This document shows positions 19,017 to 27,449 of a stretch of DNA of 41,104 nucleotides, in pieces. A program made the translations under genes and the position numbers. A model generated the notes under the pieces. That model saw only the letters and a program-made list of their open reading frames with translations. It had not been told where the DNA came from and ran no database searches. The stretch covers positions 1-41,104 of the forward strand of contig NZ_BMOL01000023.1 in assembly GCF_014647055.1 (NCBI RefSeq). Direction: 5' to 3'. Source of the stretch: Deinococcus aerolatus (GTDB lineage Bacteria; Deinococcota; Deinococci; Deinococcales; Deinococcaceae). How positions within the stretch are numbered: position 1 is the first letter of the stretch; the number at the start of each line of letters is the position of its first letter.

Positions 19017-19676
19017 ATGAAGATCAAACAATGCCTCGTGATCGGCCTGGGCCGGTTCGGCACCGCCGTCGCCACCACCCTCTACGAGATGGGCCACGAG
19101 GTCGTGGCGGTGGACCACAACGAGGAAAACGTGGAACGGGTCATGAATCTGGTGACGCACGCGGCCATCGTGGACGCCAGCGACGAGCGGGCGCTGCGCT
19201 CGATTGGCGTGGGCGACTTCGACGTGGTGGTGGTCGCCATCGGCACCGACGTGCAGGCCAACATCCTGGCCACCATGAACGCCAAGAGTCTGGGGGCCAC
19301 CTACGTGGTCACCAAGGCCGTGGATGAGATGGCCCGGCGCGTTCTGGAGCGCATCGGGGCCGATCTGGTGATCCGGCCCGAACACGACATGGGCGTGCGT
19401 CTGGCCCGGCAGATCGCCACCCCCAATATTGTGGACACGCTGGACCTGGGGGGCGACTACGCCATCGTGGAAATCGAGGCCAACGACCGACTCAAGGGCA
19501 CGCTGCGCGACCTGAACCTGACCGGACGCTTCGGCGTGCAGATCATCGCCATCAGTCGCGCCGGCAAGATCGAGATGACTCCACGCGCCGAGGATGAATT
19601 GCGCCCCCACGACAAGCTGGTGTTGATCGGCACCAGCCACAACATCGACGAGTTGAGGCGCTACCTGGGCGAGTAG
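19017..19676 (+). CDS. ktrA: KtrA-type potassium uptake regulatory subunit
   Basis: A 219-residue cytoplasmic gating-ring subunit with an RCK (TrkA-N) domain: nucleotide loop CLVIGLGRFGTAVATTLYEM and acidic VDHNEENVERV at the end of beta-2, then a TrkA-C domain in the last 80 residues (GDYAIVEIEANDRLKGTLRD, DELRPHDKLVLIG). Known: KtrA rings bind ATP, ADP or NAD(H) and control KtrB. AAAGGA is at a normal distance before the ATG. It closes a ktrB-ktrB-ktrA cluster. Confidence 0.95.
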   Translation: MKIKQCLVIGLGRFGTAVATTLYEMGHEVVAVDHNEENVERVMNLVTHAAIVDASDERALRSIGVGDFDVVVVAIGTDVQANILATMNAKSLGATYVVTKAVDEMARRVLERIGADLVIRPEHDMGVRLARQIATPNIVDTLDLGGDYAIVEIEANDRLKGTLRDLNLTGRFGVQIIAISRAGKIEMTPRAEDELRPHDKLVLIGTSHNIDELRRYLGE

Positions 19677-19688
19677 GCCCTTGCCGAG

Positions 19689-20462
19689 TTACTGACTACC
19701 ATACCGCCGCGCGATCACCACCCGCCGCACGATGCGGTCTGCCAGCCCCGGCAACACGCTGTTCAGCAGGGCCACCGCGCGGTAGACGCCCGGCACAGTC
19801 ACCTCGCGGCGCGGGCGGTCCAGCACCCCGGCCACGGCGCGGGCCACGACTTCCGGCCCCGGCATGGGCAGGCGGGCGCGGGCGGTCATCTCGCTTTTTA
19901 CGAAGCCGGGGGCAATCAGACTGACGTTCACGCCACTGCCCAGCAGTTCGCGCCGCAACCCGTGTGAGAAGCCCCGGAGGCCGAATTTGCTGGCGCTGTA
20001 CATGCCGTTGGTGGCCGCCCGTCCCGCCACCGAGCCGATGTTGACGATGTGCCCGCTGCCGCGTGAGCGCATCCCCGGCAGCACCAGACGCACCAGTTCA
20101 ATGGGGGCTTCCAGATTGACGCGGATCACCCGCAGCGGGTCGGCGTCGTCCCACCACCAGCCCTGCTCCACCGTGACCCCGGCGTTGTTGATCAGCACGT
20201 CGATGCGCCCGAATTTCGCCTGGGCGGCTCCAATCAGGGCGCGGCGCGAGGCGTCGTCGGTCACGTCGGTGGGCACGGCGATCACGCGCGAGCCGCTGGG
20301 GTCGAGCTCGCGGGCCAGGGCGGCAAGTTGGTCCTCGCGGCGGGCAGCCAGCACCAGCGCGTGCCCACGCGCCGCCAGTTCACGCGCCGTTGCCAGCCCG
20401 ATGCCGCTGGACGCGCCGGTCAGGACCACGACGCGGCGCTCAGAAGGGGTCTTCAGGGTCAT
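19689..20462 (-). CDS. Short-chain dehydrogenase/reductase
   Basis: A 257-residue classical SDR. Seen: [16 protein letters not shown] cofactor loop, NNAG ([11 protein letters not shown]), catalytic Ser in IVNIGSVAG, and YSASK for the Tyr-Lys pair. An Arg-rich stretch after the first beta-alpha unit (LAARREDQ) points to NADP. The ATG at 20462 follows TAGCAT by 7 bases, a leaderless arrangement. The C-terminal part ([20 protein letters not shown]) resembles membrane-associated SDRs of lipid or ketone metabolism; the substrate is not known. Confidence 0.9.
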   Translation of the reverse strand: MTLKTPSERRVVVLTGASSGIGLATARELAARGHALVLAARREDQLAALARELDPSGSRVIAVPTDVTDDASRRALIGAAQAKFGRIDVLINNAGVTVEQGWWWDDADPLRVIRVNLEAPIELVRLVLPGMRSRGSGHIVNIGSVAGRAATNGMYSASKFGLRGFSHGLRRELLGSGVNVSLIAPGFVKSEMTARARLPMPGPEVVARAVAGVLDRPRREVTVPGVYRAVALLNSVLPGLADRIVRRVVIARRYGSQ

Positions 20463-20469
20463 GGCGTGA

Positions 20470-20475
20470 ATGCTA
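20470..20475 (-). promoter_or_regulatory. -10 box of leaderless SDR mRNA
   Basis: TAGCAT on the minus strand, 7 bases before the ATG at 20462. Confidence 0.5.
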
Positions 20476-20519
20476 GCGTCCCTCAGCCGCGCATCAGGCA
20501 CAGGCGGCAGACTGGGGCG

Positions 20520-21863
20520 GTGAAGCTCAGGCCCCCGCCCAGATCAGTCCTGCTGACGCTGCCCCTGCTGTGCGCCGCCCTGCTGGGCCTGGGTGGGCAG
20601 GCCGCCACACCCGGCACCATTCCGGCGCTGCCGCCAGGACCGTCGGGGCCGGTGTCAGTTCCCCCCGAGCCCCGGCCCCCAGCCCCCAGACCACCAGCGG
20701 TCACGCCTCCTCCAGCTCAGACGCCCCCCACGCTGCCCCCACCCGAAATTGCGCCGACATCCCCGCCCCGGCCACCGCCCGCGCCCCCTCTGCTGCCGGT
20801 CACGCCCCCCACCAGTCCAGCGCTGCCCAGCGTATACCGGCCCAGCGACCCCCTGTATCCCCAGCAGTGGAACCTGAGCGTGATTGGCATGCCGCAGGCC
20901 TGGGCGCTGTTGCCGGACGCCCTGAAGCCGGACGCCGCGAAGAGGACCAGCACCTCGAAGACGCCGCCGGTCACGGTAGCCGTGTTGGACACCGGCTTCG
21001 TGGAGACGCCGGAGCTGGCCGGGCGCGTGGTGAACGGCTACGATTTCGTGCGTGACCCGGCGCGGGCCGGAGACGGCGGCGGGCGCGACGGGGACGCCAG
21101 CGGCGTGGGGCAGTTCGCCTACCACGGCGAGGTGGTCGCCAACATCATCGCCGCCGCGCACGATGGGCGGGGCATGGCGGGCATCAACCCCCTGGCGCGG
21201 GTCGTGCAGGTGCGGGTGGCGGGCGTGGACGGCCTGATCGACCCGCAGGACCTGGCCGACGGTCTGCGCTGGGCGGCGGGCCTCGCGGTGCCGGGGGTGC
21301 CGACCAATCCAAACCCGGCAAAGGTGCTGAACCTGAGCCTGTTTGCAGATTTCATTCCGCTGACCGGCTGCGACGCCCGCATCCAGAACGCAGTGGACGC
21401 TGTGACCGCCAGGGGCGTGCTGGTAGTGGTGGGGGCCGCCAACGATGGTGCGGACGCCTCCGGCTACTCGCCGGCCGGCTGCCGGGGCGTGCTGACCGTG
21501 ACCAGCGCCACGTCGCAGGGCACGCGCCCGCCCTACGCCAACTGGGGCCGCAGCGTCGCCGTCGCCGCGCCGGGCGGTGAGCCTGGACATGGCGTGCCCG
21601 TCAGCAGCCTGAGCGGACCGGGGGGTGTACGTGCGCCCGACGGCACCAGCATGGCCGCTCCGCATGTCGCCGGAGTCGCCAGCCTGATCCTGGGCATGCG
21701 CCCGCGCCTGAGCCCCGCGCAACTGCGCAGCGTGCTGACCCGAAGCGCCGTCCCGTTTCCCGGTGGACGCTGTGACCCGGAACCCGCGCGCAGTTGCGGC
21801 AGCGGCACGCTGAACGCGGCGGCGGCAGTGCGCGCGGCGCTGGCCTCCAGCCTGGGGAAATAG
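20520..21863 (+). CDS. Secreted subtilisin-like serine protease (S8)
   Basis: A 447-residue secreted protease. A signal peptide ([20 protein letters not shown], residues 9-28) is followed by a striking proline-rich stretch to about residue 110. The catalytic triad is in VAVLDTGF (Asp157), [11 protein letters not shown] (His202) and [11 protein letters not shown] (Ser377), with the oxyanion Asn in VGAANDG. Two Cys in the last 30 residues may form a disulphide. There is no conventional propeptide, and the proline-rich region may act as spacer or wall-crossing segment. A GTG start at 20520 puts the signal peptide at the N-terminus. Confidence 0.93.
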   Translation: MKLRPPPRSVLLTLPLLCAALLGLGGQAATPGTIPALPPGPSGPVSVPPEPRPPAPRPPAVTPPPAQTPPTLPPPEIAPTSPPRPPPAPPLLPVTPPTSPALPSVYRPSDPLYPQQWNLSVIGMPQAWALLPDALKPDAAKRTSTSKTPPVTVAVLDTGFVETPELAGRVVNGYDFVRDPARAGDGGGRDGDASGVGQFAYHGEVVANIIAAAHDGRGMAGINPLARVVQVRVAGVDGLIDPQDLADGLRWAAGLAVPGVPTNPNPAKVLNLSLFADFIPLTGCDARIQNAVDAVTARGVLVVVGAANDGADASGYSPAGCRGVLTVTSATSQGTRPPYANWGRSVAVAAPGGEPGHGVPVSSLSGPGGVRAPDGTSMAAPHVAGVASLILGMRPRLSPAQLRSVLTRSAVPFPGGRCDPEPARSCGSGTLNAAAAVRAALASSLGK

Positions 21864-21938
21864 GACCGGGGCGCAGGCGCCACACCGCACGCCGCGCCAA
21901 CTGTTCACCCGCCAACCCATGTCCCGCGCCCTGACCGC

Positions 21939-21968
21939 TAGGATGGGGACATGAGGTTTCAAGCATGA
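21939..21968 (+). promoter_or_regulatory. Promoter and five-codon mini-ORF before the small membrane protein
   Basis: TAGGAT (21939-21944) is followed after 6 bases by ATG 21951, which reads MRFQA and stops at TGA 21966-21968. That stop overlaps the next start codon as ATGA. GAGG at 21952-21956 could also serve directly as the ribosome site for ATG 21965. Coupled translation from a leaderless mini-ORF is the suggested reading. Confidence 0.45.
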
Positions 21969-22135
21969 ACGCGCCCGCCTGGCGCATCTGGCTGGTCACG
22001 GCGCTGGTGTGCGGCTGGGGCATCCTGACCATCCGCTTCGTGTCCCAGAACACCTGGCCGCTGGCGGCCATCAGTCTGGTGCTGGCCGTGTTCAACGCCT
22101 ACACCCTGTACAACCTGACCCGCCGGGGAAAATAA
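21965..22135 (+). CDS. Small two-helix membrane protein, 56 residues
   Basis: A short ORF of 56 residues with two predicted membrane helices (WRIWLVTALVCGWGILTI and WPLAAISLVLAVFNAYTLYN) and a basic end, RRGK. It has its own -10 (TAGGAT) and a ribosome site candidate. Composition and the regular hydrophobic pattern argue for a real product. The family is not recognised; small proteins of this shape are often accessory subunits of membrane complexes. Confidence 0.7.
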   Translation: MNAPAWRIWLVTALVCGWGILTIRFVSQNTWPLAAISLVLAVFNAYTLYNLTRRGK

Positions 22136-22153
22136 CCGCGAAGGGACCAGCCG

Positions 22154-22996
22154 CTAGATGAGGTGATGGCGTTCCAGCCGTCGGCCGCGTTCCCGCGCCG
22201 TGCGTTTCAGGGCGTCCACGGAGAGCACCACGCGCGGCGAGGTCCAGACCTGCGACGCCTTGTGAAAGGCCCACCCCGCGCCCAGCGTGACGGCGGCGTG
22301 CTGAACTAACCCGTCGGCGCTGCGCCACAGCAAGACCGTGCCGGGCTTGGCATCATTGCCGCCGGGACGGGTGCGCCCGGTCAGGAACGTCTCGAAGGGG
22401 GCGCGCTGCATCCACTGGTGTTCGGCCCCGGCCACGCCCGCCGCGCCCATCACCGCGCCGAAGCAGTTCGCGCCGCTGTGGAGGGCGAAGGTGCCGGCCA
22501 GTTCGCGGATCCGGGGCAGGATGGTGGCGGCGGCGGCCCAGACGCTTCGAGGCACCTGGGATTTCTGACAGGCAGGGCCGCCGTTGGCGACCACCCGTGT
22601 CAGCACGGCGTCGGTGAGCAACTCAGGTGTCCAGAGAAAACGCGCCTCTGGCAAGCCAGGCAATAGATCAGCGAAATCGCAGCGGCGCGGAACGTTGCCC
22701 CGGCGGTGGCGTTCCTGCGCCCGCAGCACGTCACCTTGAAGCCTGGGGCCGAGCGCGGACCAGTCCGCGGTCGTGAGCCACCCCACCCGGTCTGCCTCTC
22801 CGGCAATGCCCCACACGGCGTTGGTGTCGCGCTCCTCGGGCGTCAGGTGCGCCTCTCCGCGGGGAAGGGTGGGCAGGGCAAGGGACGCCGCCTCCCGGGC
22901 CGTCAGGAAGAACGGCTGGCGTGGCGGCGCTAGCCAGCCCCGCCAGGAGGCTTTCAACCCGTCCGGAACGGGAACATTCAAGACGCGCATGGACAT
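22154..22996 (-). CDS. Uncharacterised protein, papain-fold (NlpC/P60-like) candidate
   Basis: A 280-residue protein with no family I can name. Residues 170-250 look like a cysteine-hydrolase core: Cys178 at a helix start (SGANCFGAVMG), then GTVLLWRSADGLVQHAAVTL with His233 at a strand start, and GWAFHKAS with His245, the order expected for NlpC/P60 or related papain-fold enzymes. The N-terminal half contains SLALPTLPRGEAHLTPEERD and is unassigned. There is no signal peptide. Its ATG overlaps the stop of the kinase gene by one base, so it is third in the deoxynucleoside kinase operon. Confidence 0.65.
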   Translation of the reverse strand: MSMRVLNVPVPDGLKASWRGWLAPPRQPFFLTAREAASLALPTLPRGEAHLTPEERDTNAVWGIAGEADRVGWLTTADWSALGPRLQGDVLRAQERHRRGNVPRRCDFADLLPGLPEARFLWTPELLTDAVLTRVVANGGPACQKSQVPRSVWAAAATILPRIRELAGTFALHSGANCFGAVMGAAGVAGAEHQWMQRAPFETFLTGRTRPGGNDAKPGTVLLWRSADGLVQHAAVTLGAGWAFHKASQVWTSPRVVLSVDALKRTARERGRRLERHHLI

Positions 22997-23619
22997 CAGC
23001 GCAGCAGCGGCAGCCCAAAACCGTGCGCCTGTATGCGGGCGCAGACGCGCTCGAAGGCCCCCGGATCGGCCACGAAATCCAGCTCATCGCCCGGCACGCG
23101 CAGCACCGGACAGGCATCAAAGTCCGCGATCCAGCTGTCGTACAGCCGGTTGAGGCCCGCCAGATACGCGTCGGGGATGTCCTGCTCGTAGCTGCGGCCC
23201 CGCAGGGCGATGCGGCGGCGCAGGGTCGGCAGGCTGGCGTCGATGTGGATCAGCAGGTCCGGCACCCGCAGGGCCGGCAGGATCCCCTCGTACAGCCCGC
23301 CGTAGGTGGCCCAGTCGCGCGCCTCCATCTGTCCACTTTCAAACAGGTTGCGGGCGAAGATGTTGGCGTCCTCGAACACGGTGCGGTCCTGAATCACGTA
23401 GCGCGCGCCTGTCACCAGGTTCAGGTGCTGCTCCAGCCGGCGCGACAGGAAGTAAATCTGCGAGTGGAACGAGTAGCGCCGCATGTCGCGGTAGAAGTCT
23501 TCCAGGTACGGATTTTCGGCGTAGGGTTCGTACACCGGGCGCAGGCCGTAGCGCTCGGAGAGCATGCGCGTCAGCGTGCTCTTCCCGCTGCCGATGTTGC
23601 CGGAGACGGCAAGATACAT
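22996..23619 (-). CDS. Deoxynucleoside kinase, copy 2 of the tandem pair
   Basis: A 207-residue deoxynucleoside kinase. Seen: P-loop AVSGNIGSGKSTLTRML, substrate region EPYAENPYLEDFY, the DRTVFEDANIF catalytic segment (Glu/Asp-Arg type), and the LID RRRIALRGRSYEQ. Known: tandem paralogous kinases of this kind form dAK/dGK pairs in Lactobacillus and occur in Deinococcus; they salvage purine deoxynucleosides, useful when DNA is degraded after irradiation. It lies 25 bp after its paralogue. Which copy prefers dA or dG cannot be read from sequence. Confidence 0.9.
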   Translation of the reverse strand: MYLAVSGNIGSGKSTLTRMLSERYGLRPVYEPYAENPYLEDFYRDMRRYSFHSQIYFLSRRLEQHLNLVTGARYVIQDRTVFEDANIFARNLFESGQMEARDWATYGGLYEGILPALRVPDLLIHIDASLPTLRRRIALRGRSYEQDIPDAYLAGLNRLYDSWIADFDACPVLRVPGDELDFVADPGAFERVCARIQAHGFGLPLLR

Positions 23620-23644
23620 CAGTGCTCGCCCTGTGTGTGGGGCA

Positions 23645-24256
23645 TCAGTCCGCCGCCTGTCCCGCCGTCAGCGCCTCGTGGACGCGGGCCAGGATCAGCT
23701 CCTCGTGTTCGGGGTTGCCCACGAAGTCGATGTCGCCAGCCTGCACCGTCAGCAGCGGGTGGGCGTAGCTGCGGAAATACTCGTCGTACCGGGCGGTCAG
23801 CTCGGCCAGATAGGCGGCCTGCATGTCCTGTTCGAAGGACCGGCCCCGGCGGGCAATGCGGCGCAGCAATTCGTCGGTGTCGGCACGCAGGTACACCACC
23901 AGATCGGGGGTGGGCAGGCGCGGCGACAGGTGCGAATACAGGTCCTCGTACAGTGCGAATTCAGCGTCCTTGAGGTTCATGGCGGCAAAGATGAAGTCCT
24001 TGGCGAACAGGTAGTCGCTGACCACGTTGCCGCTGAACAGCCCCGGCTGAGCGAGCGCCGAGAGCTGCTTGAAACGCGACAGCAGGAAAAAGACCTGCAC
24101 CTGAAAGGCGTAGGCATCGGGCTGCTCGTAAAAGCGCGCCAGGAAGGGATTTTCCTCCACAACTTCCAGATTCAGCTCCGCGCCGTAACGCGCCGAGAGC
24201 CGCCGGGACAGGCTCGTTTTTCCCACCCCGATGGGGCCTTCAATCACCAGATACAT
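23645..24256 (-). CDS. Deoxynucleoside kinase, copy 1 of the tandem pair
   Basis: A 203-residue paralogue of the kinase downstream: P-loop VIEGPIGVGKTSLSRRL, substrate region VVEENPFLARFYEQ, SDYLFAKDFIFAAMNL, and LID RRIARRGRSFEQDMQ. The ATG at 24256 gives the family's MYLVIEG start; the frame extends 46 codons upstream without similarity. A TATGCT box (24273-24268) lies 11 bases upstream and probably drives the three-gene operon. Confidence 0.9.
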   Translation of the reverse strand: MYLVIEGPIGVGKTSLSRRLSARYGAELNLEVVEENPFLARFYEQPDAYAFQVQVFFLLSRFKQLSALAQPGLFSGNVVSDYLFAKDFIFAAMNLKDAEFALYEDLYSHLSPRLPTPDLVVYLRADTDELLRRIARRGRSFEQDMQAAYLAELTARYDEYFRSYAHPLLTVQAGDIDFVGNPEHEELILARVHEALTAGQAAD

Positions 24257-24419
24257 AGACAGTGCGGAGCATAGCGCGCCGCGTCGCGGGGGAACGGGCG
24301 GGACCGGGCTTGACAGGCCGAGGTAGCCGGCAGCCCAGCATGGGACTGGTGCTGGCGTGACGGGCGTGCATCCTCGTGTGGTTCGCGCGAACATAACAAA
24401 GGGAGGCGGAGGCGACTGC

Positions 24420-24638
24420 TCACCGCCTCCCCTCCCCGCTTATATGGCTCACTCCGTCCTGCGGCTCTGGCGTCTCCTGGCGCTGCGCCGCAGATTTGAG
24501 CCGTCCCGCTTCCCGCGCCGCCTGGGTCAGCAGGTACTCGATCTGGGCGTTGACACTTCTCAGGTCATCGGCGGCCCAGCGTTCCAGCGCCGCGTACAGT
24601 TCGGGACTGATCCGCAGAGGGTAATTTTTCCGGGCCAT
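24420..24638 (-). CDS. Arc-like ribbon-helix-helix protein
   Basis: A 72-residue protein beginning [19 protein letters not shown], the strand and first helix of a ribbon-helix-helix DNA-binding fold, then [18 protein letters not shown] as the second helix, and a polar tail. GAGGAGG lies 5 bases before the ATG. It follows the SPFH gene by 28 bp on the same strand; short proteins of this kind are commonly found beside SPFH genes. It may repress the operon through the palindrome at 25622-25634. Confidence 0.8.
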   Translation of the reverse strand: MARKNYPLRISPELYAALERWAADDLRSVNAQIEYLLTQAAREAGRLKSAAQRQETPEPQDGVSHISGEGRR

Positions 24639-24666
24639 GCGGGCCTCCTCTGCCTTTAGGGGCGCG

Positions 24667-25596
24667 CTAGTACAGGCTCCCGGCGTTGACGATAGGCTGC
24701 GTGCCGCGCTCGCTGGTCAGGACCACCAGCAGGTTGCTGACCATCTGGGCCTTGCGCTCCTCGTCAAGCTCCACGATGTTTTGATCGGCCAGCTCACGCA
24801 GGGCCATCTGCACCATGCCCACCGCGCCCTGCACGATCTGCGCTCTGGCGGCGATGATCGCACTGGCCTGCTGGCGCTGCAGCATGGCCCCGGCAATTTC
24901 CGGCGAGTAGGCCAGGTGCGACAGCCGGGCTTCCAGCACCTCCACCCCGGCGTGGCGCAGGCGGGCGGCCAGCTCACGGCCCAGCGCCTCGGCCACCTCG
25001 TCGGCATTGCCGCGTAGACTCCGGCCGCTTTCCTCGTAGTTGTCGTAGGGGTACTGCGAGGCGAGGTGGCGCAGCGCAGTCTCGGACTGGATGGCGACAA
25101 ACTCGGCATAGTCCTCAACATCGAAGGTGGCCCGCGCTGAATCCACCACCCGCCACACGATCACGGCGGCGATCTCGATGGGATTGCCCGACAGGTCATT
25201 GACCTTCAGCCGCTCGGAATTGAAGTTGCGAATCCGCAGCGACACGTTCTTGCGAACCGTCAGCGGGTTCGTCCAGTACATGCCGTTGCGCCGCTCGGTG
25301 CCCACGTAGCGTCCGAACAGGGTCAGCACCTTGGCCTGGTTGGGCTGCACGATGAAAAACCCGATCATGGCGAACAGCAGCAGCAGGCCCAGCACCACGC
25401 TCAGCAGCAACTGCCCGGCCACCAGCAGCCACACGCCCAGCGCCACCAGCGCCAGCCACAGCAGGAAGATCGGCACGCCCGGCAGCCCGAAGGCCGGGCG
25501 CTCCACACTCGCCACGCCGCTGCGGGTGGAGATGCCACCTTCGGGTCCAACCATTTCCGGCGGGCTTTCCAGGGGTGCTTTTTTCAGTTCACTCAT
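24667..25596 (-). CDS. SPFH (band 7) domain membrane protein
   Basis: A 309-residue stomatin/flotillin-like scaffold. Two closely spaced hydrophobic segments ([20 protein letters not shown] and [20 protein letters not shown], residues 40-84) precede the SPFH domain ([20 protein letters not shown] to [20 protein letters not shown]) and a helical tail. Known: such proteins form membrane cages and microdomains. RBS GGGAG lies 7 bases before the ATG. It heads a two-gene operon with a ribbon-helix-helix protein and has an operator-like palindrome in its promoter. Confidence 0.92.
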   Translation of the reverse strand: MSELKKAPLESPPEMVGPEGGISTRSGVASVERPAFGLPGVPIFLLWLALVALGVWLLVAGQLLLSVVLGLLLLFAMIGFFIVQPNQAKVLTLFGRYVGTERRNGMYWTNPLTVRKNVSLRIRNFNSERLKVNDLSGNPIEIAAVIVWRVVDSARATFDVEDYAEFVAIQSETALRHLASQYPYDNYEESGRSLRGNADEVAEALGRELAARLRHAGVEVLEARLSHLAYSPEIAGAMLQRQQASAIIAARAQIVQGAVGMVQMALRELADQNIVELDEERKAQMVSNLLVVLTSERGTQPIVNAGSLY

Positions 25597-25617
25597 AACC
25601 GTCTCCCTCCTCTGGGG

Positions 25618-25634
25618 ATGATATCACCGTGATA
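25618..25634 (-). promoter_or_regulatory. SPFH operon -10 box and adjoining palindrome
   Basis: On the minus strand TATCAT (25623-25618) fits a -10. It adjoins the perfect palindrome TATCAC-c-GTGATA (25622-25634, plus-strand reading), placed between -10 and -35, the usual spot for a repressor or MerR-type site. The -35 is poor. Confidence 0.5.
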
Positions 25635-25790
25635 CGGGAATGAACCGGGAAAGTTCCCAGGAGTGGGGCAGGCGGGCCTGTCCTCAACCCCCACACCTGC
25701 GCCGGAGACAGCAGGAGAAACCCAGAGACAGCAGAAGAGACAGGGCCAGCCCGCACCCCGTCTCCCCTTCTGGTCGTCCTGTTGCGGCGG

Positions 25791-26903
25791 CTAGCGCCCG
25801 GTCTGTTGCAGCGTTCGCTTGAGCAGCGTGACCTTCACGTCCACGCTCTTCTTGTTGCGCCACACCCGCAGGTTGACGGTCTGGCCGGGGCGTTTGGCCG
25901 CCACCAGCCGGGTCACGTCGAAGGAGTTCTGCACGCGCACGCCGTCCACCGCTACAATGATGTCACCCAGGGGGGCGAGCAACTGATCGCTGCTGTTGCG
26001 CAGGCTGCCGCGCAGGCCCGCGCGGGCGGCGGCGCTGCCGGCCGGCACGTCCATCACCAGCGCGCCCTCCGAGCTCGACAGGCCGGCCAGCTGACGCAGC
26101 GCCGGAGGCAGGGTGGCCAGGTCGGTCAGGGACGCTCCCAGCGTGCCGCGCTGCGGAACCCCGATCTTTTCCAGATCGTCCAGGCTCTGCTTGACCACGT
26201 CGCCGGGAATGGCGATGCCGATTACGCCCGGCACCAGGTTGTTGGGCGCGGCGTTGGCGTCGGCCACGCCCACCACCAGTCCGCGCGAATCCAGCACCGG
26301 GCCTCCGCTGTTGCCCTGCTGGATGCTGGCGGTGGTCATCAGGTACTCGCCGATCTCGCCGCCCAGATTGTCATTGCGCGGCACGTTGTCCGCGCTGGCC
26401 ATCACGCTGAAGATGCCGGTGCTGACGAAGTTGGGAATCCGCAGCGGCGTGCCCATCGCGGTCAGCTTCTGGCCGGGAATCAGGCGGGCGCTGTTGCCGA
26501 AGCTCAGGGTCTTGGGGGCCGTGACACCGGTCACCCGCAGGATGGCGATGTCGATACCGGGATCAACGCCCTCGATCTTGGCCGACACCTTGCGCCCGTT
26601 GTACAGCGTGACGCTCAGCGAGTCCTGGAACTCGACGACGTGGTAGTTGGTGACGATCAGGTCCTTCTTGTAGAAAAAGCCGGTGCCGGTCTCGATCGGG
26701 TCGTCACCCGGCTGCAGCTGGTCGCGTTGCAGGCGGTTGTCGATCCGCACCACCGCCTGCAATGCGTTCTGCGTGACCTCGACGGTGTTGATCTCGTCCG
26801 GCGTGACCAGGGCGCGCTGGGCGTCCACCCGGCCAGTCAGGTACGCGCCCAGCAGCGCCGCGCTCAGCAGCAGCGCGGCGCCCACAACGCGGCCCGCATT
26901 CAC
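25791..26903 (-). CDS. HtrA/DegP-type serine protease with PDZ domain
   Basis: A 370-residue periplasmic quality-control protease. An N-terminal signal anchor (VVGAALLLSAALLGAYLTG) is followed by the trypsin-like domain with His88 (VTNYHVV), Asp118 (GIDIAIL) and Ser199 (QQGNSGGPV), then one PDZ domain (about residues 250-355, GALVMDVPAGSAAARAGLRG, GDIIVAVDGVRVQ). It starts with GTG at 26903, which overlaps the TGA of the FmdB-like gene as GTGA, so translation is coupled. Confidence 0.95.
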   Translation of the reverse strand: MNAGRVVGAALLLSAALLGAYLTGRVDAQRALVTPDEINTVEVTQNALQAVVRIDNRLQRDQLQPGDDPIETGTGFFYKKDLIVTNYHVVEFQDSLSVTLYNGRKVSAKIEGVDPGIDIAILRVTGVTAPKTLSFGNSARLIPGQKLTAMGTPLRIPNFVSTGIFSVMASADNVPRNDNLGGEIGEYLMTTASIQQGNSGGPVLDSRGLVVGVADANAAPNNLVPGVIGIAIPGDVVKQSLDDLEKIGVPQRGTLGASLTDLATLPPALRQLAGLSSSEGALVMDVPAGSAAARAGLRGSLRNSSDQLLAPLGDIIVAVDGVRVQNSFDVTRLVAAKRPGQTVNLRVWRNKKSVDVKVTLLKRTLQQTGR

Positions 26904-27172
26904 CCCTCGCCGCCGCCCTTGCTGCTGGGGCTGCCCTTGCTCTCGGCCTTGGGGGCGCTCTTGCCCTCGCCGCCGCCGTCACCGGACTTCTCACGCGGGC
27001 GCGAGTCGTTGGCGTAAAAGCCGCTGCCCTTGAAGGCAATGCCGGGCCGCGCCAGCACGCGCTTGACCGGCACGCCGCTCTCGGGGTGGGCGGTGTAGGC
27101 GTCGTCGCGCATGCTCTGGCGCAACTCGTAGATTTCTCCGGTGTCGGTGTTCTTGTAGAGGTAGGTGGGCAT
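26900..27172 (-). CDS. FmdB-like protein without zinc cysteines
   Basis: A 90-residue protein that aligns with FmdB-family zinc ribbons along its length: MPTYLYKNTDTGEIYELRQS, then VPVKRVLARPGIAFKGSGFY with the family's hallmark FKGSGFY. The four cysteines that bind zinc in normal members are replaced (for example NTDTG where CxxCG is expected) and none remain. The tail is rich in Gly, Ser and Lys, probably disordered. It is coupled to the HtrA gene by a GTGA overlap, hinting at a shared stress role. Confidence 0.85.
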   Translation of the reverse strand: MPTYLYKNTDTGEIYELRQSMRDDAYTAHPESGVPVKRVLARPGIAFKGSGFYANDSRPREKSGDGGGEGKSAPKAESKGSPSSKGGGEG

Positions 27173-27393
27173 GACAGGGTTCCTTGAAGCGCTGAGGCGG
27201 GATGGGGTGGGGGTCAGATCGGTGCAGAGTGCCGGGCCGCGTGCTGCATGGGGCCGTCTTTCCGGCGCACAGCTTAGCAAGGACAGCCTAGCAAGGGCCG
27301 CCGGGACAAAACGGGCGGCTGTCTCACTTCACCGCCCGCCGCGTGCGTCCTGGCGTCCTGTGAGCATCTTGCTCAGCAGAGGCGGGCCGGGGG

Positions 27394-27402
27394 TGTTATG
27401 CT
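27394..27402 (+). promoter_or_regulatory. Extended -10 promoter of glmS
   Basis: TGTTATGCT matches the extended -10 pattern TGnTATnnT. No good -35 is present, which an extended -10 tolerates. A 15-bp palindrome TGAGCA-tct-TGCTCA (27361-27375) lies where a regulator or -35 contact would be. The start would be near 27409, about 40 bases before the ribozyme cleavage site. Confidence 0.55.
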
Positions 27403-27449
27403 TTACCGGCGAACCCCTGTCATGCCGGGGGCTTTCGCAGCAACAGGGC

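Noticed and set aside
25622..25634. Similarity of TATCACCGTGATA to lambda-type operators
   Set aside because: A short match with no phage genes nearby; a chromosomal regulator is simpler.
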